Positions 25,977 through 33,855 of a stretch of 38,340 bases of DNA are shown piece by piece; positions within the stretch are counted from its first letter, which is position 1; each line of letters begins with the position of its first letter. Source of the DNA: Proteiniphilum sp. (GTDB lineage Bacteria; Bacteroidota; Bacteroidia; Bacteroidales; Dysgonomonadaceae); contig JADMKJ010000028.1 in NCBI GenBank assembly GCA_015478855.1, positions 1-38,340 of the forward strand, given 5' to 3'. The position numbers were made by a program, and so were the translations under genes. A model generated the notes under the pieces. It had not been told where the DNA came from and ran no database searches. It was given only the letters and a program-made list of their open reading frames with translations.

Positions 25977-26777
25977 ATGGTAAACCTATTCTTTCCCCCA
26001 ACTCCATTTTTAGCTGAGGTGGTAGAATCCTACTGGTATTCAAAGGTAGACCTTACCACCCCGGTTATACAGCATTATGCAACGCCATTGTTGCAGGGGC
26101 TGGTCTTTAATTTCAAGAGACAACCAGAGCATCATACCTACGATGATCATTCTGTCACGCTGGATAAACAGGCGTACCTCTGCGGTCAGCCACTCGGTTC
26201 CAGGATTGTCAAATCAAGTGAAAAGGGGATTGACATTATAGGTGTGAAGTTCAAACCGTTGGGAATTACCAGAGTCACCGGCATCAACATGCAACATGTT
26301 GCCAACAGTATCATTCCTGCAGAGGATGTCTGGGGATGGGAGCTGGAGCTTCTCTGTGACGAGATGCAGTCGGCCGGCAGCCTATTGGGAATGATCGCGG
26401 TACTTGAAAAATTCCTGATCGATAAATATATGCACACCTCACTGCATTACCGGGTGGAGAGTGCACAAAATGCGATCGCTCTCCTCACAAAAACCGATGG
26501 AAGCATGAGTGTGAAAGACCTCCAGGAACAGACCAATACCACCCGTAAAACACTGGAGAGGGCTTTCTTGCATTACCTGGGACTCAAACCCAAGCTTTTT
26601 GCCCGCATTGTACGATTCAATGTGGCAAAAGAGATCATCGACCAGGGTGTGTTAACGCAAAGCCTGACCTCGCTTGCACATCAATGCGGTTATTACGACA
26701 GCTCCCATTTTACCGCTGAGTTCAGGCGATTTGCAGGATTGTCTCCCTCCCTCTACCTTAAAAACAAAAAAAACTGA
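25977..26777 (+). CDS. AraC/XylS-family transcriptional regulator with a DUF6597-like N-terminal domain
   Basis: The 266-residue protein has an N-terminal sensor-like domain (about 1-150) that starts FFPPTPFLAEVVESYWYS and contains the LCGQPLGSRIVKSS and IIGVKFKPLGITRVTG stretches typical of the Bacteroidetes DUF6597 type. A C-terminal AraC DNA-binding domain (about 165-262) has two helix-turn-helix units: MSVKDLQEQTNTTRKTLERA and LTSLAHQCGYYDSSHFTAEF, then RRFAGLSPSLYL. The second is the classic AraC signature. It lies divergent from dsbD and upstream of the lipoprotein cluster. Either could be its target; the sequence does not decide. Confidence 0.9.
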   Translation: MVNLFFPPTPFLAEVVESYWYSKVDLTTPVIQHYATPLLQGLVFNFKRQPEHHTYDDHSVTLDKQAYLCGQPLGSRIVKSSEKGIDIIGVKFKPLGITRVTGINMQHVANSIIPAEDVWGWELELLCDEMQSAGSLLGMIAVLEKFLIDKYMHTSLHYRVESAQNAIALLTKTDGSMSVKDLQEQTNTTRKTLERAFLHYLGLKPKLFARIVRFNVAKEIIDQGVLTQSLTSLAHQCGYYDSSHFTAEFRRFAGLSPSLYLKNKKN

Positions 26778-27038
26778 TTTGCTGCGCAATCATTTATTTT
26801 GTCCTTTTTTTCCTATTTTTCAGCTGCACATCCCCCCTATTTTTGTCAAAACTTTTGATTACATCGATCATCACAGTTTTGAATGGCTCTTTGTGGTCAA
26901 TGTATAATGGGATAAAAACATGGATATGAAACGAGCAGGATGATCAATTTCACATAAGTGTATGAATTGCTTTGCAATCAACGTAGTCAATAAAGCGAGT
27001 TCCATATGCACCCATTAAAAATTATTAATTTTAATCAT
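26778..27038 (+). other. Intergenic region ahead of the lipoprotein cluster
   Basis: No gene is seen. One -7-type box, TATTTTTG (26838-26845), lies about 195 bases before the first lipoprotein ATG but has no matching -33 box. A small inverted repeat ATTGC-TTT-GCAAT is at 26966-26978. The long leader would be unusual. Confidence 0.3.
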
Positions 27039-27416
27039 ATGAAAATGAAACGACTTTTATGGATCGTGGCTTTGTGCCTCTTTGCGGTAATCCTCTCCTG
27101 CGCCGATGATAGCAAGGAGGCTGAATCAGGTGATTTCCCGATACCCTATCCCGAGGGTGGGGAGGTGATCACCGACGAGTGGGACGGCGTAGCTGGCCAT
27201 CGGACAGTGAAGTATCCCGCCGAAAGACATCAGGAGATGATCACTTTTTATGATGACTACTCCTCCGGCAGCCACTGGTCGCGTACGGAGACAGGGGCAG
27301 GGGAGACACTCTCGGTGATCTACCTGAATATTGAAAAGGGATACACCATTGATCTGGCACCCCCGGGAGACCAGGTCGCAGAGGCGGTGGTGATCACGCT
27401 TTATGTGGCAGCCTAG
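27039..27416 (+). CDS. Small predicted lipoprotein, unknown function (cluster member 1)
   Basis: The 125-residue product begins MKMKRLLWIVALCLFAVILSC, a lipoprotein signal peptide with an LSC lipobox. The mature N-terminus CADDSKEAES is acidic directly after the cysteine, like the lipoprotein export signals that send Bacteroidetes lipoproteins to the cell surface. The rest is a compact domain of about 100 residues (FPIPYPEGGEVITDEWDG, ERHQEMITFYDDYSSGS, LSVIYLNIEKGYTIDLAPPG) that I do not recognise. An in-frame ATG at 27006 would spoil the signal peptide, so 27039 is chosen. First of five consecutive lipoprotein genes. Confidence 0.72.
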   Translation: MKMKRLLWIVALCLFAVILSCADDSKEAESGDFPIPYPEGGEVITDEWDGVAGHRTVKYPAERHQEMITFYDDYSSGSHWSRTETGAGETLSVIYLNIEKGYTIDLAPPGDQVAEAVVITLYVAA

Positions 27417-27433
27417 GCAAACAATTCAACATC

Positions 27434-27465
27434 CTCTCCTTTGTGACTATTTGAGAACAGGAGAG
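27434..27465 (+). other. Hairpin between lipoprotein genes 1 and 2
   Basis: A 7-base perfect stem CTCTCCT (27434-27440) with AGGAGAG (27459-27465), 18-base loop. It lies 17 bases after a stop codon but has no T run, so it is at most a partial terminator or an mRNA-stabilising structure. Confidence 0.35.
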
Positions 27466-27546
27466 TAAATGAATGGATCAACCGGTGAGCTTTCAGATGT
27501 TCAGTCGGGAGTTCAGTTCAATAGATAACATGCGAGATATAAAACA

Positions 27547-27990
27547 ATGAACATAAACACAACAAAAATGAAACGGATATTCATATTTTTCTTCTTCTCT
27601 CTATGGGTGATTTCCTGTAGTAAGAGTGATCCAATCCCCGAAGCCACGGCAGAAGACCTGATTATCGGGAAATGGTACTTCAAACGGTTAACCCTGACTG
27701 ATGGGAGCATGAGTCAGCCTGATAACGATTGTGAGAGACAGACCTACTACGAATTCAGTGCGGATGGAACTTTGCAGGATGTAACGTATGTGCTGGATGG
27801 AGATGAGTGTAAAAGTATGTTCAGCAGGTTTGACTATTCCCTGACCTCAGATGGTAAGATGTTGGTGGTCACCGCTTCAGATGGTTCCACCATCCTGATC
27901 AATATTCTTACTTTAGATGAAAATAGCCTGGAGATTGAAGTTGACAGCGGCATGATCGTGCTCTTTGAAAAACCCTCTGCAAAAAGTTGA
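27547..27990 (+). CDS. Lipocalin-like predicted lipoprotein (cluster member 2)
   Basis: The 147-residue product has a signal peptide with an ISC lipobox (IFIFFFFSLWVISC) and mature start CSKSDPIPEATAEDL. The mature part matches the small Bacteroidetes lipocalin-like pattern: IIGKWYFKRLTL near the N-terminus, then CERQTYYEFSADGTLQDVTY, LTSDGKMLVVTASDG and a final strand NSLEIEVDSGMIVLFEK. These proteins form a small beta barrel and their ligands are unknown. An alternative start is the ATG at 27568 (MKRIFIFF). The next gene begins one base after its stop, so the two are co-transcribed. Confidence 0.78.
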   Translation: MNINTTKMKRIFIFFFFSLWVISCSKSDPIPEATAEDLIIGKWYFKRLTLTDGSMSQPDNDCERQTYYEFSADGTLQDVTYVLDGDECKSMFSRFDYSLTSDGKMLVVTASDGSTILINILTLDENSLEIEVDSGMIVLFEKPSAKS

Positions 27991-27991
27991 C

Positions 27992-28783
27992 ATGAAACAG
28001 TTCACACCCTTACTCATCAATTTCTTCCGGGTCTTTTGCGCATCCATGCTGGTGCTCTCCTGTGCCGGAAGCGATCAAGACATACCCGGAGAAAAGAGGC
28101 TTCTACTGGAAAAAGTGTTTATGGATGATGCGCTCTATCTAGAAATATTTTATGATGAGCAATACTCCATCCGCCGGATCGATTCCTATCTGGATGGAAT
28201 GAAAAAGTCACAGCGTGAGATAGCGCTGGATGCAAAGGGACGAGTGAAGTCGGTGGTCATGGACTTTGGACATTACACAGCTACCCGTACGCTCACCTAT
28301 GATGGTGAGAAGAAGGTGAGTGATGTGACGCTCTATGAGTTTGCCGACGGCACCCCATCGCGCTCCATCAGGCGGGAGTGGAGATACCCGAAGGAGCATG
28401 TCATCGAAGACCTGCTCTATTCAGATAGTCACCCTGACATTGTCAGTTACCTGCACAGGCACACCTTTTCGGAGACGGGTAAACTGCTGAAGGTAGAAAG
28501 AAGGGTGATTGGCCGGCCTGTGCAGGATAGTTATACAACATATCAACATGACCAGGGTATATCTTACGAATATATGATTGAACGGAATATCCCCGGTTAT
28601 GCGGAGATGCCGGTCTCCGGAAACCAGCCGGTGAGCGCAAAAAGGTATAAACCTTCGGGGGAGTTGATCTCTGAAAGCATTTACCATAACCGGTATAACA
28701 GCGAAGGTTATCTGGAATCCTATCGTGTGGAGACCGGTTCAACGAGTCAATCCTTTCGTCTGCAATATGTGAAGGCAGAGTGA
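27992..28783 (+). CDS. Predicted lipoprotein with YD/Rhs-like beta-hairpin repeats (cluster member 3)
   Basis: The 263-residue product has a lipoprotein signal peptide with lipobox VLSC and mature start CAGSDQDIPGEKRL. The chain is a series of strand pairs with the wording Y.....G.....: YLEIFYDEQYSIRRIDSYLDG, EIALDAKGRVKSVVMDF, RTLTYDGEKKVSDVTLYE, HTFSETGKLLKVERRV, KRYKPSGELISESIY, NRYNSEGYLESYRVE. This resembles the loose YD/Rhs-type repeats of many secreted Bacteroidetes proteins (DUF4595-like). The function is unknown. The ATG at 27992 is preferred to an in-frame TTG at 27965, which lies inside the previous gene. Confidence 0.75.
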   Translation: MKQFTPLLINFFRVFCASMLVLSCAGSDQDIPGEKRLLLEKVFMDDALYLEIFYDEQYSIRRIDSYLDGMKKSQREIALDAKGRVKSVVMDFGHYTATRTLTYDGEKKVSDVTLYEFADGTPSRSIRREWRYPKEHVIEDLLYSDSHPDIVSYLHRHTFSETGKLLKVERRVIGRPVQDSYTTYQHDQGISYEYMIERNIPGYAEMPVSGNQPVSAKRYKPSGELISESIYHNRYNSEGYLESYRVETGSTSQSFRLQYVKAE

Positions 28784-28832
28784 AGATTATCTGAAATGAA
28801 ACAACATGTCTAATTATTAAAAATGGAATAAG

Positions 28833-29312
28833 ATGAAGAATTTTTATTTTTTATCCCTCTGGTTGCTTATCTCGCTGGGTAGTTGCGACAGTGAAACACC
28901 GGAGGCAGAACCTCATATCGATCTGGCCGCGGAGTCACTTGAATTTTCTCTGGAGCAGACAGAGCCATTCGTGGGCAACGTCACCATCACCGGCATTGTA
29001 AAAAACATCGGGGATCCTTACCACTCCAGCGAAGGACAACAGACCCTCTTTCTCATTGAAAAACCGGCTGCGGGTGACCCTGTCACGCTGATAAGCAAGG
29101 ATTTCAAGGATCTGGATGCCGGCGAGACCCTCGAAATCACTTATCAGGTTCAGAAGTGGCGCTCGTCACAGGAGTTCCCCCCCGATTATATCCTGCGGAT
29201 CAGTTTCGACCCGGATCTCTATATCGACGGCAATCCGCATAACGATGATGCGAATCAACACAACAACACCCTGGAGAAAGAGGGAGAGGAGATCAAACAA
29301 CTTTTCAATTAA
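28833..29312 (+). CDS. Predicted lipoprotein with one CARDB-like beta-sandwich domain (cluster member 4)
   Basis: The 159-residue product starts with MKNFYFLSLWLLISLGSC, a lipoprotein signal peptide. The mature N-terminus CDSETPEAEPHID is strongly acidic. The rest looks like a single immunoglobulin-like CARDB domain: VTITGIVKNIGDPYHSSEG (the I.V.N.G pattern of that family), TLFLIEKPAAGDPVTLISKD, FKDLDAGETLEITYQV and YILRISFDPDLYIDGNPHNDD. Such domains usually mediate adhesion or protein contacts. It sits 49 bases after member 3 and 29 bases before member 5. Confidence 0.72.
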   Translation: MKNFYFLSLWLLISLGSCDSETPEAEPHIDLAAESLEFSLEQTEPFVGNVTITGIVKNIGDPYHSSEGQQTLFLIEKPAAGDPVTLISKDFKDLDAGETLEITYQVQKWRSSQEFPPDYILRISFDPDLYIDGNPHNDDANQHNNTLEKEGEEIKQLFN

Positions 29313-29341
29313 CGGCAACATACATTCACAAAAATATCTAT

Positions 29342-30067
29342 ATGAAGCATCTATTCGCATCTTCTGTTAACGGTATTGCGGGACTGTTGCTCTCAACGAT
29401 GTTATGGACAGCCTGCAGCGAAGAGAAGGGGGTTGAGGAGGAGGATCATCTCCTCCCCTATAGCCGTTATCTGTTGACAGGTTACAACAGTTATGTGGAG
29501 ATTCCCCACCGCGAAACACTCAACCCTGCCGGAGAGATCACCCTCGAGGGGTGGGTACGCCTCGATAACAGTGCTGCAACCAATATGCTTGTGATCAAAA
29601 AACAGGCTTATAAGCAGGAGGGCTATTCGGTTGATATGCGTGAGAGGGATGGAGAGATACTACTCTATTCCTACATGGGGTATCCGTCATCTGAACGATA
29701 TGGAGGCAGCATTCCTATTCAAGCCTGGGTCCATTGGGCGGTCACCTCTGATGGGAACCAAAGGCGGCATTATATCAACGGAAAGCTGGCAGGTGAGTTT
29801 GCGGAAAACGGCGGTATTGTGGATGCCAGCCCCGCAGCGCTCTCCCTGGCAAAACATGTGGCTGCCAACACCGGCCTTGCTGAGTTCCGCCTTTGGGATA
29901 TTGTACGCACCCAGCCCGAGATCAGACGCACCATGTATGAGAACATAGATGAGCCGCACCCCGGGCTGGTAGCTGTGTGGCCCCTGCATGAGAATGCAAG
30001 GGAGCATATAGGGGGGCATCATGGAGTATTGCATCATAACCCCCGGTTCAGAAGATGGGAAGAGTAG
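29342..30067 (+). CDS. Predicted lipoprotein with a LamG/concanavalin A-like domain (cluster member 5)
   Basis: The 241-residue product has a signal peptide ending WTAC and an acidic mature start CSEEKGVEEEDH. Residues about 45-235 form a LamG-like jelly roll: YVEIPHRETLNPAGEITLEG with W, MLVIKKQAYKQEGYSVDM, WVHWAVTSDGNQRRHYINGK, AEFRLWDIVRTQPEIRRTM and VAVWPLHENAREHIGGHHGV. This is the arrangement of LamG_3 domains that bind glycans or proteins at the surface. It is the last of the five lipoproteins and ends one base before the convergent katA stop, so readthrough between the two is possible; no terminator lies between them. Confidence 0.8.
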   Translation: MKHLFASSVNGIAGLLLSTMLWTACSEEKGVEEEDHLLPYSRYLLTGYNSYVEIPHRETLNPAGEITLEGWVRLDNSAATNMLVIKKQAYKQEGYSVDMRERDGEILLYSYMGYPSSERYGGSIPIQAWVHWAVTSDGNQRRHYINGKLAGEFAENGGIVDASPAALSLAKHVAANTGLAEFRLWDIVRTQPEIRRTMYENIDEPHPGLVAVWPLHENAREHIGGHHGVLHHNPRFRRWEE

Positions 30068-30068
30068 C

Positions 30069-31574
30069 TTACTGAATTCCTGCTTTTTCGTAAGAGATCC
30101 CCAGTGCATCCGCTACACCCCGTCCATATGCAGGATCTGCCTTATAGCAGTTGCCTATATGGCGGATCTTGATGATCTCATCACTGCAGCCCATGTTACG
30201 GGCGGTGTTCTCAAACAGCCGCTGTTGCTCGTCCGGTTTCATCAGTCGGAACAGCTTGCCCGGCTGTTCGTAGTAGTTGTCGTCATCTTCGCGGAAGTTC
30301 CACCGTTTGATGTCGCCGCTCACCTTCTGCAGCGGTTCGTCATGCTCCGGCTGCTCCTGCCACATCCCGTAGCTGTTGGGCTCATAATGGAGGGCAGCAC
30401 CCTGGTTGCCATCGATGCGCATCTGTCCGTCGCGGTGAAAGGAGTTGTACTGCTCTTTAGCGCCCCTGGGTTGATTCACCGGTATCTGATGATGGTTCAC
30501 ACCCAGGCGGTAGCGTTGCGCATCACCGTAGGAGAAGAGACGGCCCTGCAGCATCCTGTCGGGTGAGAAGCCGATTCCCGGAACCACATTGGCCGGATTG
30601 AAGGCTGCCTGTTCCACATCCTGGAAGTAGTTGTCGGGGTTGCGGTTCAGCTCAAACTCACCCACCGGGATCAGCGGGAAGTCGCCCTTGTACCACACCT
30701 TGGTCAGGTCGAACGGATTGTAAGGCATCTGTTCTGCCTGCTCCTCGCTCATGATCTGAATGTACATCTTCCACCTCGGGAAATCACCATTGCCGATCGC
30801 TTCAAACAGGTCGCGCTGATTGCTTTCACGATCTTTGCCAACCACTGCCTCAGCCTCTTCATCGGTGAGGTTTTCAATCCCCTGCTGTGTGACGAAATGA
30901 AACTTCACCCAGTGACGTCTGTGGTCGGCGTTGATGAAGCTATAGGTGTGGCTGCCAAAACCGTGCATATGGCGGAAGCTGCGGGGTATGCCCCTGTCAC
31001 TCATGGTGATGGTCACCTGATGCAGTGCCTCGGGCAGGCTGCTCCAGAAATCCCAGTTGTTGTTCGGACTGCGCAGGTTGGTGTGGGGGTCTCTTTTTAC
31101 TGCATGGTTCAGGTCGGGGAATTTGAGCGGGTCGCGAAAAAAGAATACGGGTGTGTTGTTGCCCACCAGGTCCCAGTTGCCCTCGTCGGTGTAGAATTTC
31201 ATTGCGAAACCGCGGATGTCTCTCTCGGCATCAGCTGCCCCGCGTTCACCTGCCACGGTGGAGAAGCGGACAAACAGCTCTGTCTTTTTCCCTACCTGCG
31301 AGAAGATTTTCGCTGTAGTGTACTGCGTGATGTCGTCGGTGACAGTGAAGGTGCCAAATGCACCTGATCCCTTGGCATGCATGCGTCTCTCAGGGATCAC
31401 CTCCCGATCGAAATGGGCCAGTTTCTCCAGGAACCATACATCCTGCAACATCATCGGTCCGCGCGGTCCGGCCGTCATCGCATCCTGATTGTTGCCCACG
31501 GGTGCTCCCGCGACGGTGGTCATCTTCTTCCGGTTCTCCTTGTCTTGCTGTTTTTTTAATTCTTCTGCATTCAT
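30069..31574 (-). CDS. katA: Haem catalase (monofunctional, small subunit type)
   Basis: The enzyme converts hydrogen peroxide to water and oxygen. The 501-residue protein has the catalytic histidine in [12 protein letters not shown] (H66), the asparagine in [15 protein letters not shown] (139/140) and the proximal haem tyrosine in [15 protein letters not shown] (Y349), with the [20 protein letters not shown] heme-side block between. It belongs to the small-subunit clade common in Bacteroides and relatives. It lies 21 bases downstream of a broken Fur/PerR-family gene in the same direction, the spacing of a former operon. Its promoter was not located and may lie within or upstream of that remnant. 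Confidence 0.97.
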   Translation of the reverse strand: MNAEELKKQQDKENRKKMTTVAGAPVGNNQDAMTAGPRGPMMLQDVWFLEKLAHFDREVIPERRMHAKGSGAFGTFTVTDDITQYTTAKIFSQVGKKTELFVRFSTVAGERGAADAERDIRGFAMKFYTDEGNWDLVGNNTPVFFFRDPLKFPDLNHAVKRDPHTNLRSPNNNWDFWSSLPEALHQVTITMSDRGIPRSFRHMHGFGSHTYSFINADHRRHWVKFHFVTQQGIENLTDEEAEAVVGKDRESNQRDLFEAIGNGDFPRWKMYIQIMSEEQAEQMPYNPFDLTKVWYKGDFPLIPVGEFELNRNPDNYFQDVEQAAFNPANVVPGIGFSPDRMLQGRLFSYGDAQRYRLGVNHHQIPVNQPRGAKEQYNSFHRDGQMRIDGNQGAALHYEPNSYGMWQEQPEHDEPLQKVSGDIKRWNFREDDDNYYEQPGKLFRLMKPDEQQRLFENTARNMGCSDEIIKIRHIGNCYKADPAYGRGVADALGISYEKAGIQ

Positions 31575-31595
31575 ACGTTAAAGTTTAAAGGTTTC

Positions 31596-31815
31596 TTACT
31601 TGTTGAGGAATTTTCCATTTATCTGTAGTTGTATAGACTCTATTTCAAAACCGGAAATACTGTTTTTTTGCGAAAAAATTGATGAGCAACCGATCCAGCT
31701 CCTCGTTTTCAAAATCATCTATTCTATCATTTTTACTGCTGTAGAGATGATGGTGATTGGAAAGAATGCCGTCGTAGCATGCAGCATCTTTTTCGGTGCG
31801 GAACCTGGTGATTTC
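31596..31815 (-). pseudogene. Remnant of a Fur/PerR-family repressor gene upstream of katA (C-terminal half, frameshifted)
   Basis: Reading the minus strand from 31815 gives EITRFRTEKDAACYDGI, then LSNHHHLYSSKNDRIDDF and ENEELDRLLINFFAK. After a run of seven A (minus strand, 31669-31663) the frame must shift by one base to continue NSISGFEIESIQLQINGKF and LNK-stop (TAA at 31598-31596). Together these match the dimerisation half of Bacteroidetes Fur-family repressors (xxHHHLYxxxxxRIxDFxxxEL and the closing GFxIxxIxLQIxGKF). An in-frame TAA lies five codons before the start of this stretch, and no Fur-like helix-turn-helix domain could be found upstream in any frame. So the gene seems both 5'-truncated and frameshifted. 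A full-length member has about 140-150 residues; only about 73 codons remain. Confidence 0.68.
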
Positions 31816-32105
31816 AATATGTAATAAAATTTAAATAGGAATGGTTCTTCTTTAAAACAAGTTCTCCAGACAAAAGTTTAATCGTATTTATATTTTTTCT
31901 GACTATTGCAGCATCCAGTTTCTGCTTCTGTTGAGGCTGTTCACCCCAATGCTGTTCGGGATTGATTGAATCTACTGACAGGTCAACGGGTAGCATAGTT
32001 TTCAACAACATTTGTTAATAACTTTTGCGCAAGTATGAACAACAAAATTCCCCTTAATGTAAATATCTCCCTAACTTTACAATCTTTTAGAAAAAATAGT
32101 ATGTA
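31816..32105 (-). other. Region between the Fur remnant and dnaB, with one small doubtful reading frame
   Basis: A 65-codon minus-strand reading frame runs from ATG 32011 to a TGA at 31816-31814, ending exactly where the Fur-like remnant begins. Its product (start MLLKTMLPVDLSVDSINPEQ) resembles nothing I know and has no promoter or ribosome signal. It may be chance or foreign sequence that replaced the 5' half of the Fur gene. The dnaB promoter must lie in 32012-32105; the nearest match is TAACTTTA near 32072. Confidence 0.3.
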
Positions 32106-33641
32106 ATGGAAAAGCAGAAAAGAAAACCTTCCGTCAAAGTGGTGGAGAAAACTGTGTTCACACCCGAGATGGGGAAACTACCCCCTCAGGCAAGGGAACT
32201 GGAGGAAGCTGTTTTAGGAGCGCTCATGTTAGAGAAGGACGCTTATTCCATTGTGAGTGAAATACTGAAAGCAGAAAGTTTCTATGATCCTACTCATCAG
32301 CTGATCTACGGATCGATTCAGGGACTGGCCATGCAGCAGAAGCCGGTAGATGTACTTACGGTTGTGGAGGAGCTGAAGCGTAGAGGTGAGCTGGAGACCG
32401 CAGGCGGTGCAGTTTATGTGGCTGAGTTATCGGAGAAGGTAGCCTCTGCCGCACATGTTGAGTATCATGCCCGCATCATTTCCCAGAAATATCTGGCAAG
32501 AGAGCTTATATCATTCTCTTCTGAGGTCTCTCAACAGGCCTTTGATGAGACGGTGGATGTCGATGATCTGATGCAGGAGACTGAGGGGCGACTCTTTGAG
32601 ATCTCTCAGAGAAACGTGAAGAAGGATGTCATCCAGATCAATCCTGTTATCAAGGAGGCGATGCATAACATTCAGCTGGCTGCAAACCGGAAGGATGGTA
32701 TGAGTGGTCTGCCTACAGGCTTTAAGGAAATAGACAAGTTGACTTCCGGATGGCAGCGGTCCGATCTTGTGATCATTGCTGCTCGTCCTGCGATGGGGAA
32801 AACGGCTTTTGTGCTGACGATGGCTAAAAATATGGCGCTCGACTATGAGCTGCCAGTTGGAGTCTTCTCCCTTGAGATGTCGAACGTGCAGCTGGTGAAC
32901 CGTCTGATTGTGAACGTGTGTCAGATCAAAGGTGAAAGCATTAAAAGTGGTCGTCTCACAGACGATGAATGGGAACGGCTGGACAAAAACCATAAGTTTC
33001 TCTATAATGCTCCCATTTATATCGATGATACTCCCAGTCTGTCAGTGTTCGAATTGCGCACAAAAGCACGACGACTGGTCAGGGAGCATGGGGTGAAGAT
33101 ATTGATCATCGATTATCTTCAGTTGATGAATGCCAGTGGGATGAGTTTTGGGAGCCGTGAGCAGGAAGTGAGTATGATCTCCCGCTCACTGAAGGGGCTG
33201 GCCAAAGAGCTCAATATTCCCGTGATTGCATTGTCGCAGTTAAACCGTGGCGTTGAGAACCGTCAGGGTAATGAGGGGAAGCGACCGCAATTGGCCGACC
33301 TGCGTGAATCAGGTGCAATTGAACAGGATGCAGATATTGTCTGCTTCATTCACCGTCCCGAATATTACCGTATCACAGAAGATGAAAAGGGGAATTCACT
33401 GGTCGGTATTGCCGAAATTATTGTGGCAAAGCATCGTAACGGTCCCACCGGTATTGCCAATATGCGCTTCGACAATGAATATGCCCGTTTCCAGAATCTC
33501 GACGACTATGCTGTGGGACAGAAGTATGTGGAAAGACCTTCAAGAATGAACAATAATCATAAAACGGCCAATGCATCCGATGATCCGTCACACTCCTCTT
33601 CTGATTTCATTTCACAGAACAAGGATCCATTGCCATTTTAG
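32106..33641 (+). CDS. dnaB: Replicative DNA helicase DnaB
   Basis: DnaB is the hexameric ATP-driven 5'-3' helicase of the replication fork. The 511-residue protein has the N-terminal primase-interaction domain (about 20-125: LPPQARELEEAVLGALMLE, YIAELSE-type region) and a RecA-like core: the Walker A motif in ARPAMGKTAF, GVFSLEMSN, ILIIDYLQLM (Walker B), VIALSQLNRGVENR and the arginine-finger region ending in FIHRPEYY and IVAKHRNGPTG. A short, disordered, Ser/Asn-rich tail ends in DPLPF, usual in Bacteroidetes DnaB. It is followed by an unlinked gene 200 bases away; no intein is present. Confidence 0.97.
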   Translation: MEKQKRKPSVKVVEKTVFTPEMGKLPPQARELEEAVLGALMLEKDAYSIVSEILKAESFYDPTHQLIYGSIQGLAMQQKPVDVLTVVEELKRRGELETAGGAVYVAELSEKVASAAHVEYHARIISQKYLARELISFSSEVSQQAFDETVDVDDLMQETEGRLFEISQRNVKKDVIQINPVIKEAMHNIQLAANRKDGMSGLPTGFKEIDKLTSGWQRSDLVIIAARPAMGKTAFVLTMAKNMALDYELPVGVFSLEMSNVQLVNRLIVNVCQIKGESIKSGRLTDDEWERLDKNHKFLYNAPIYIDDTPSLSVFELRTKARRLVREHGVKILIIDYLQLMNASGMSFGSREQEVSMISRSLKGLAKELNIPVIALSQLNRGVENRQGNEGKRPQLADLRESGAIEQDADIVCFIHRPEYYRITEDEKGNSLVGIAEIIVAKHRNGPTGIANMRFDNEYARFQNLDDYAVGQKYVERPSRMNNNHKTANASDDPSHSSSDFISQNKDPLPF

Positions 33642-33799
33642 ACAATTGATTTTCACCCCTGAACAGTCATATGTATGAGTAATCCTGCGATAAGAAATGT
33701 TTTCCACTGAATAAGCCTAATTGTGTTTAAATAGTTTTAATAACTGTAAAACAATAAGTAACACTTCACATGAAAAGGAACTATATGAATTAATTTTCC

Positions 33800-33807
33800 T
33801 ATTTTTG
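33800..33807 (+). promoter_or_regulatory. Putative promoter -7 box of the LysM/PBP1 and barrel gene pair
   Basis: TATTTTTG fits TAnnTTTG exactly, 49 bases before the ATG at 33856. No TTTG in the -33 position. Confidence 0.45.
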
Positions 33808-33855
33808 TAGGTTAAAAGTTGTACATGCAGCCTCAAATTTAAATTGGATACAAAG

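Noticed and set aside
26674-26907. Plus-strand frame at the end of the AraC gene
   Set aside because: Mostly an out-of-frame reading of the AraC C-terminus, then low-complexity AT-rich sequence.
31600-31824. A 74-codon plus-strand frame upstream of katA
   Set aside because: It is the opposite strand of the Fur-like remnant and has no recognisable features.
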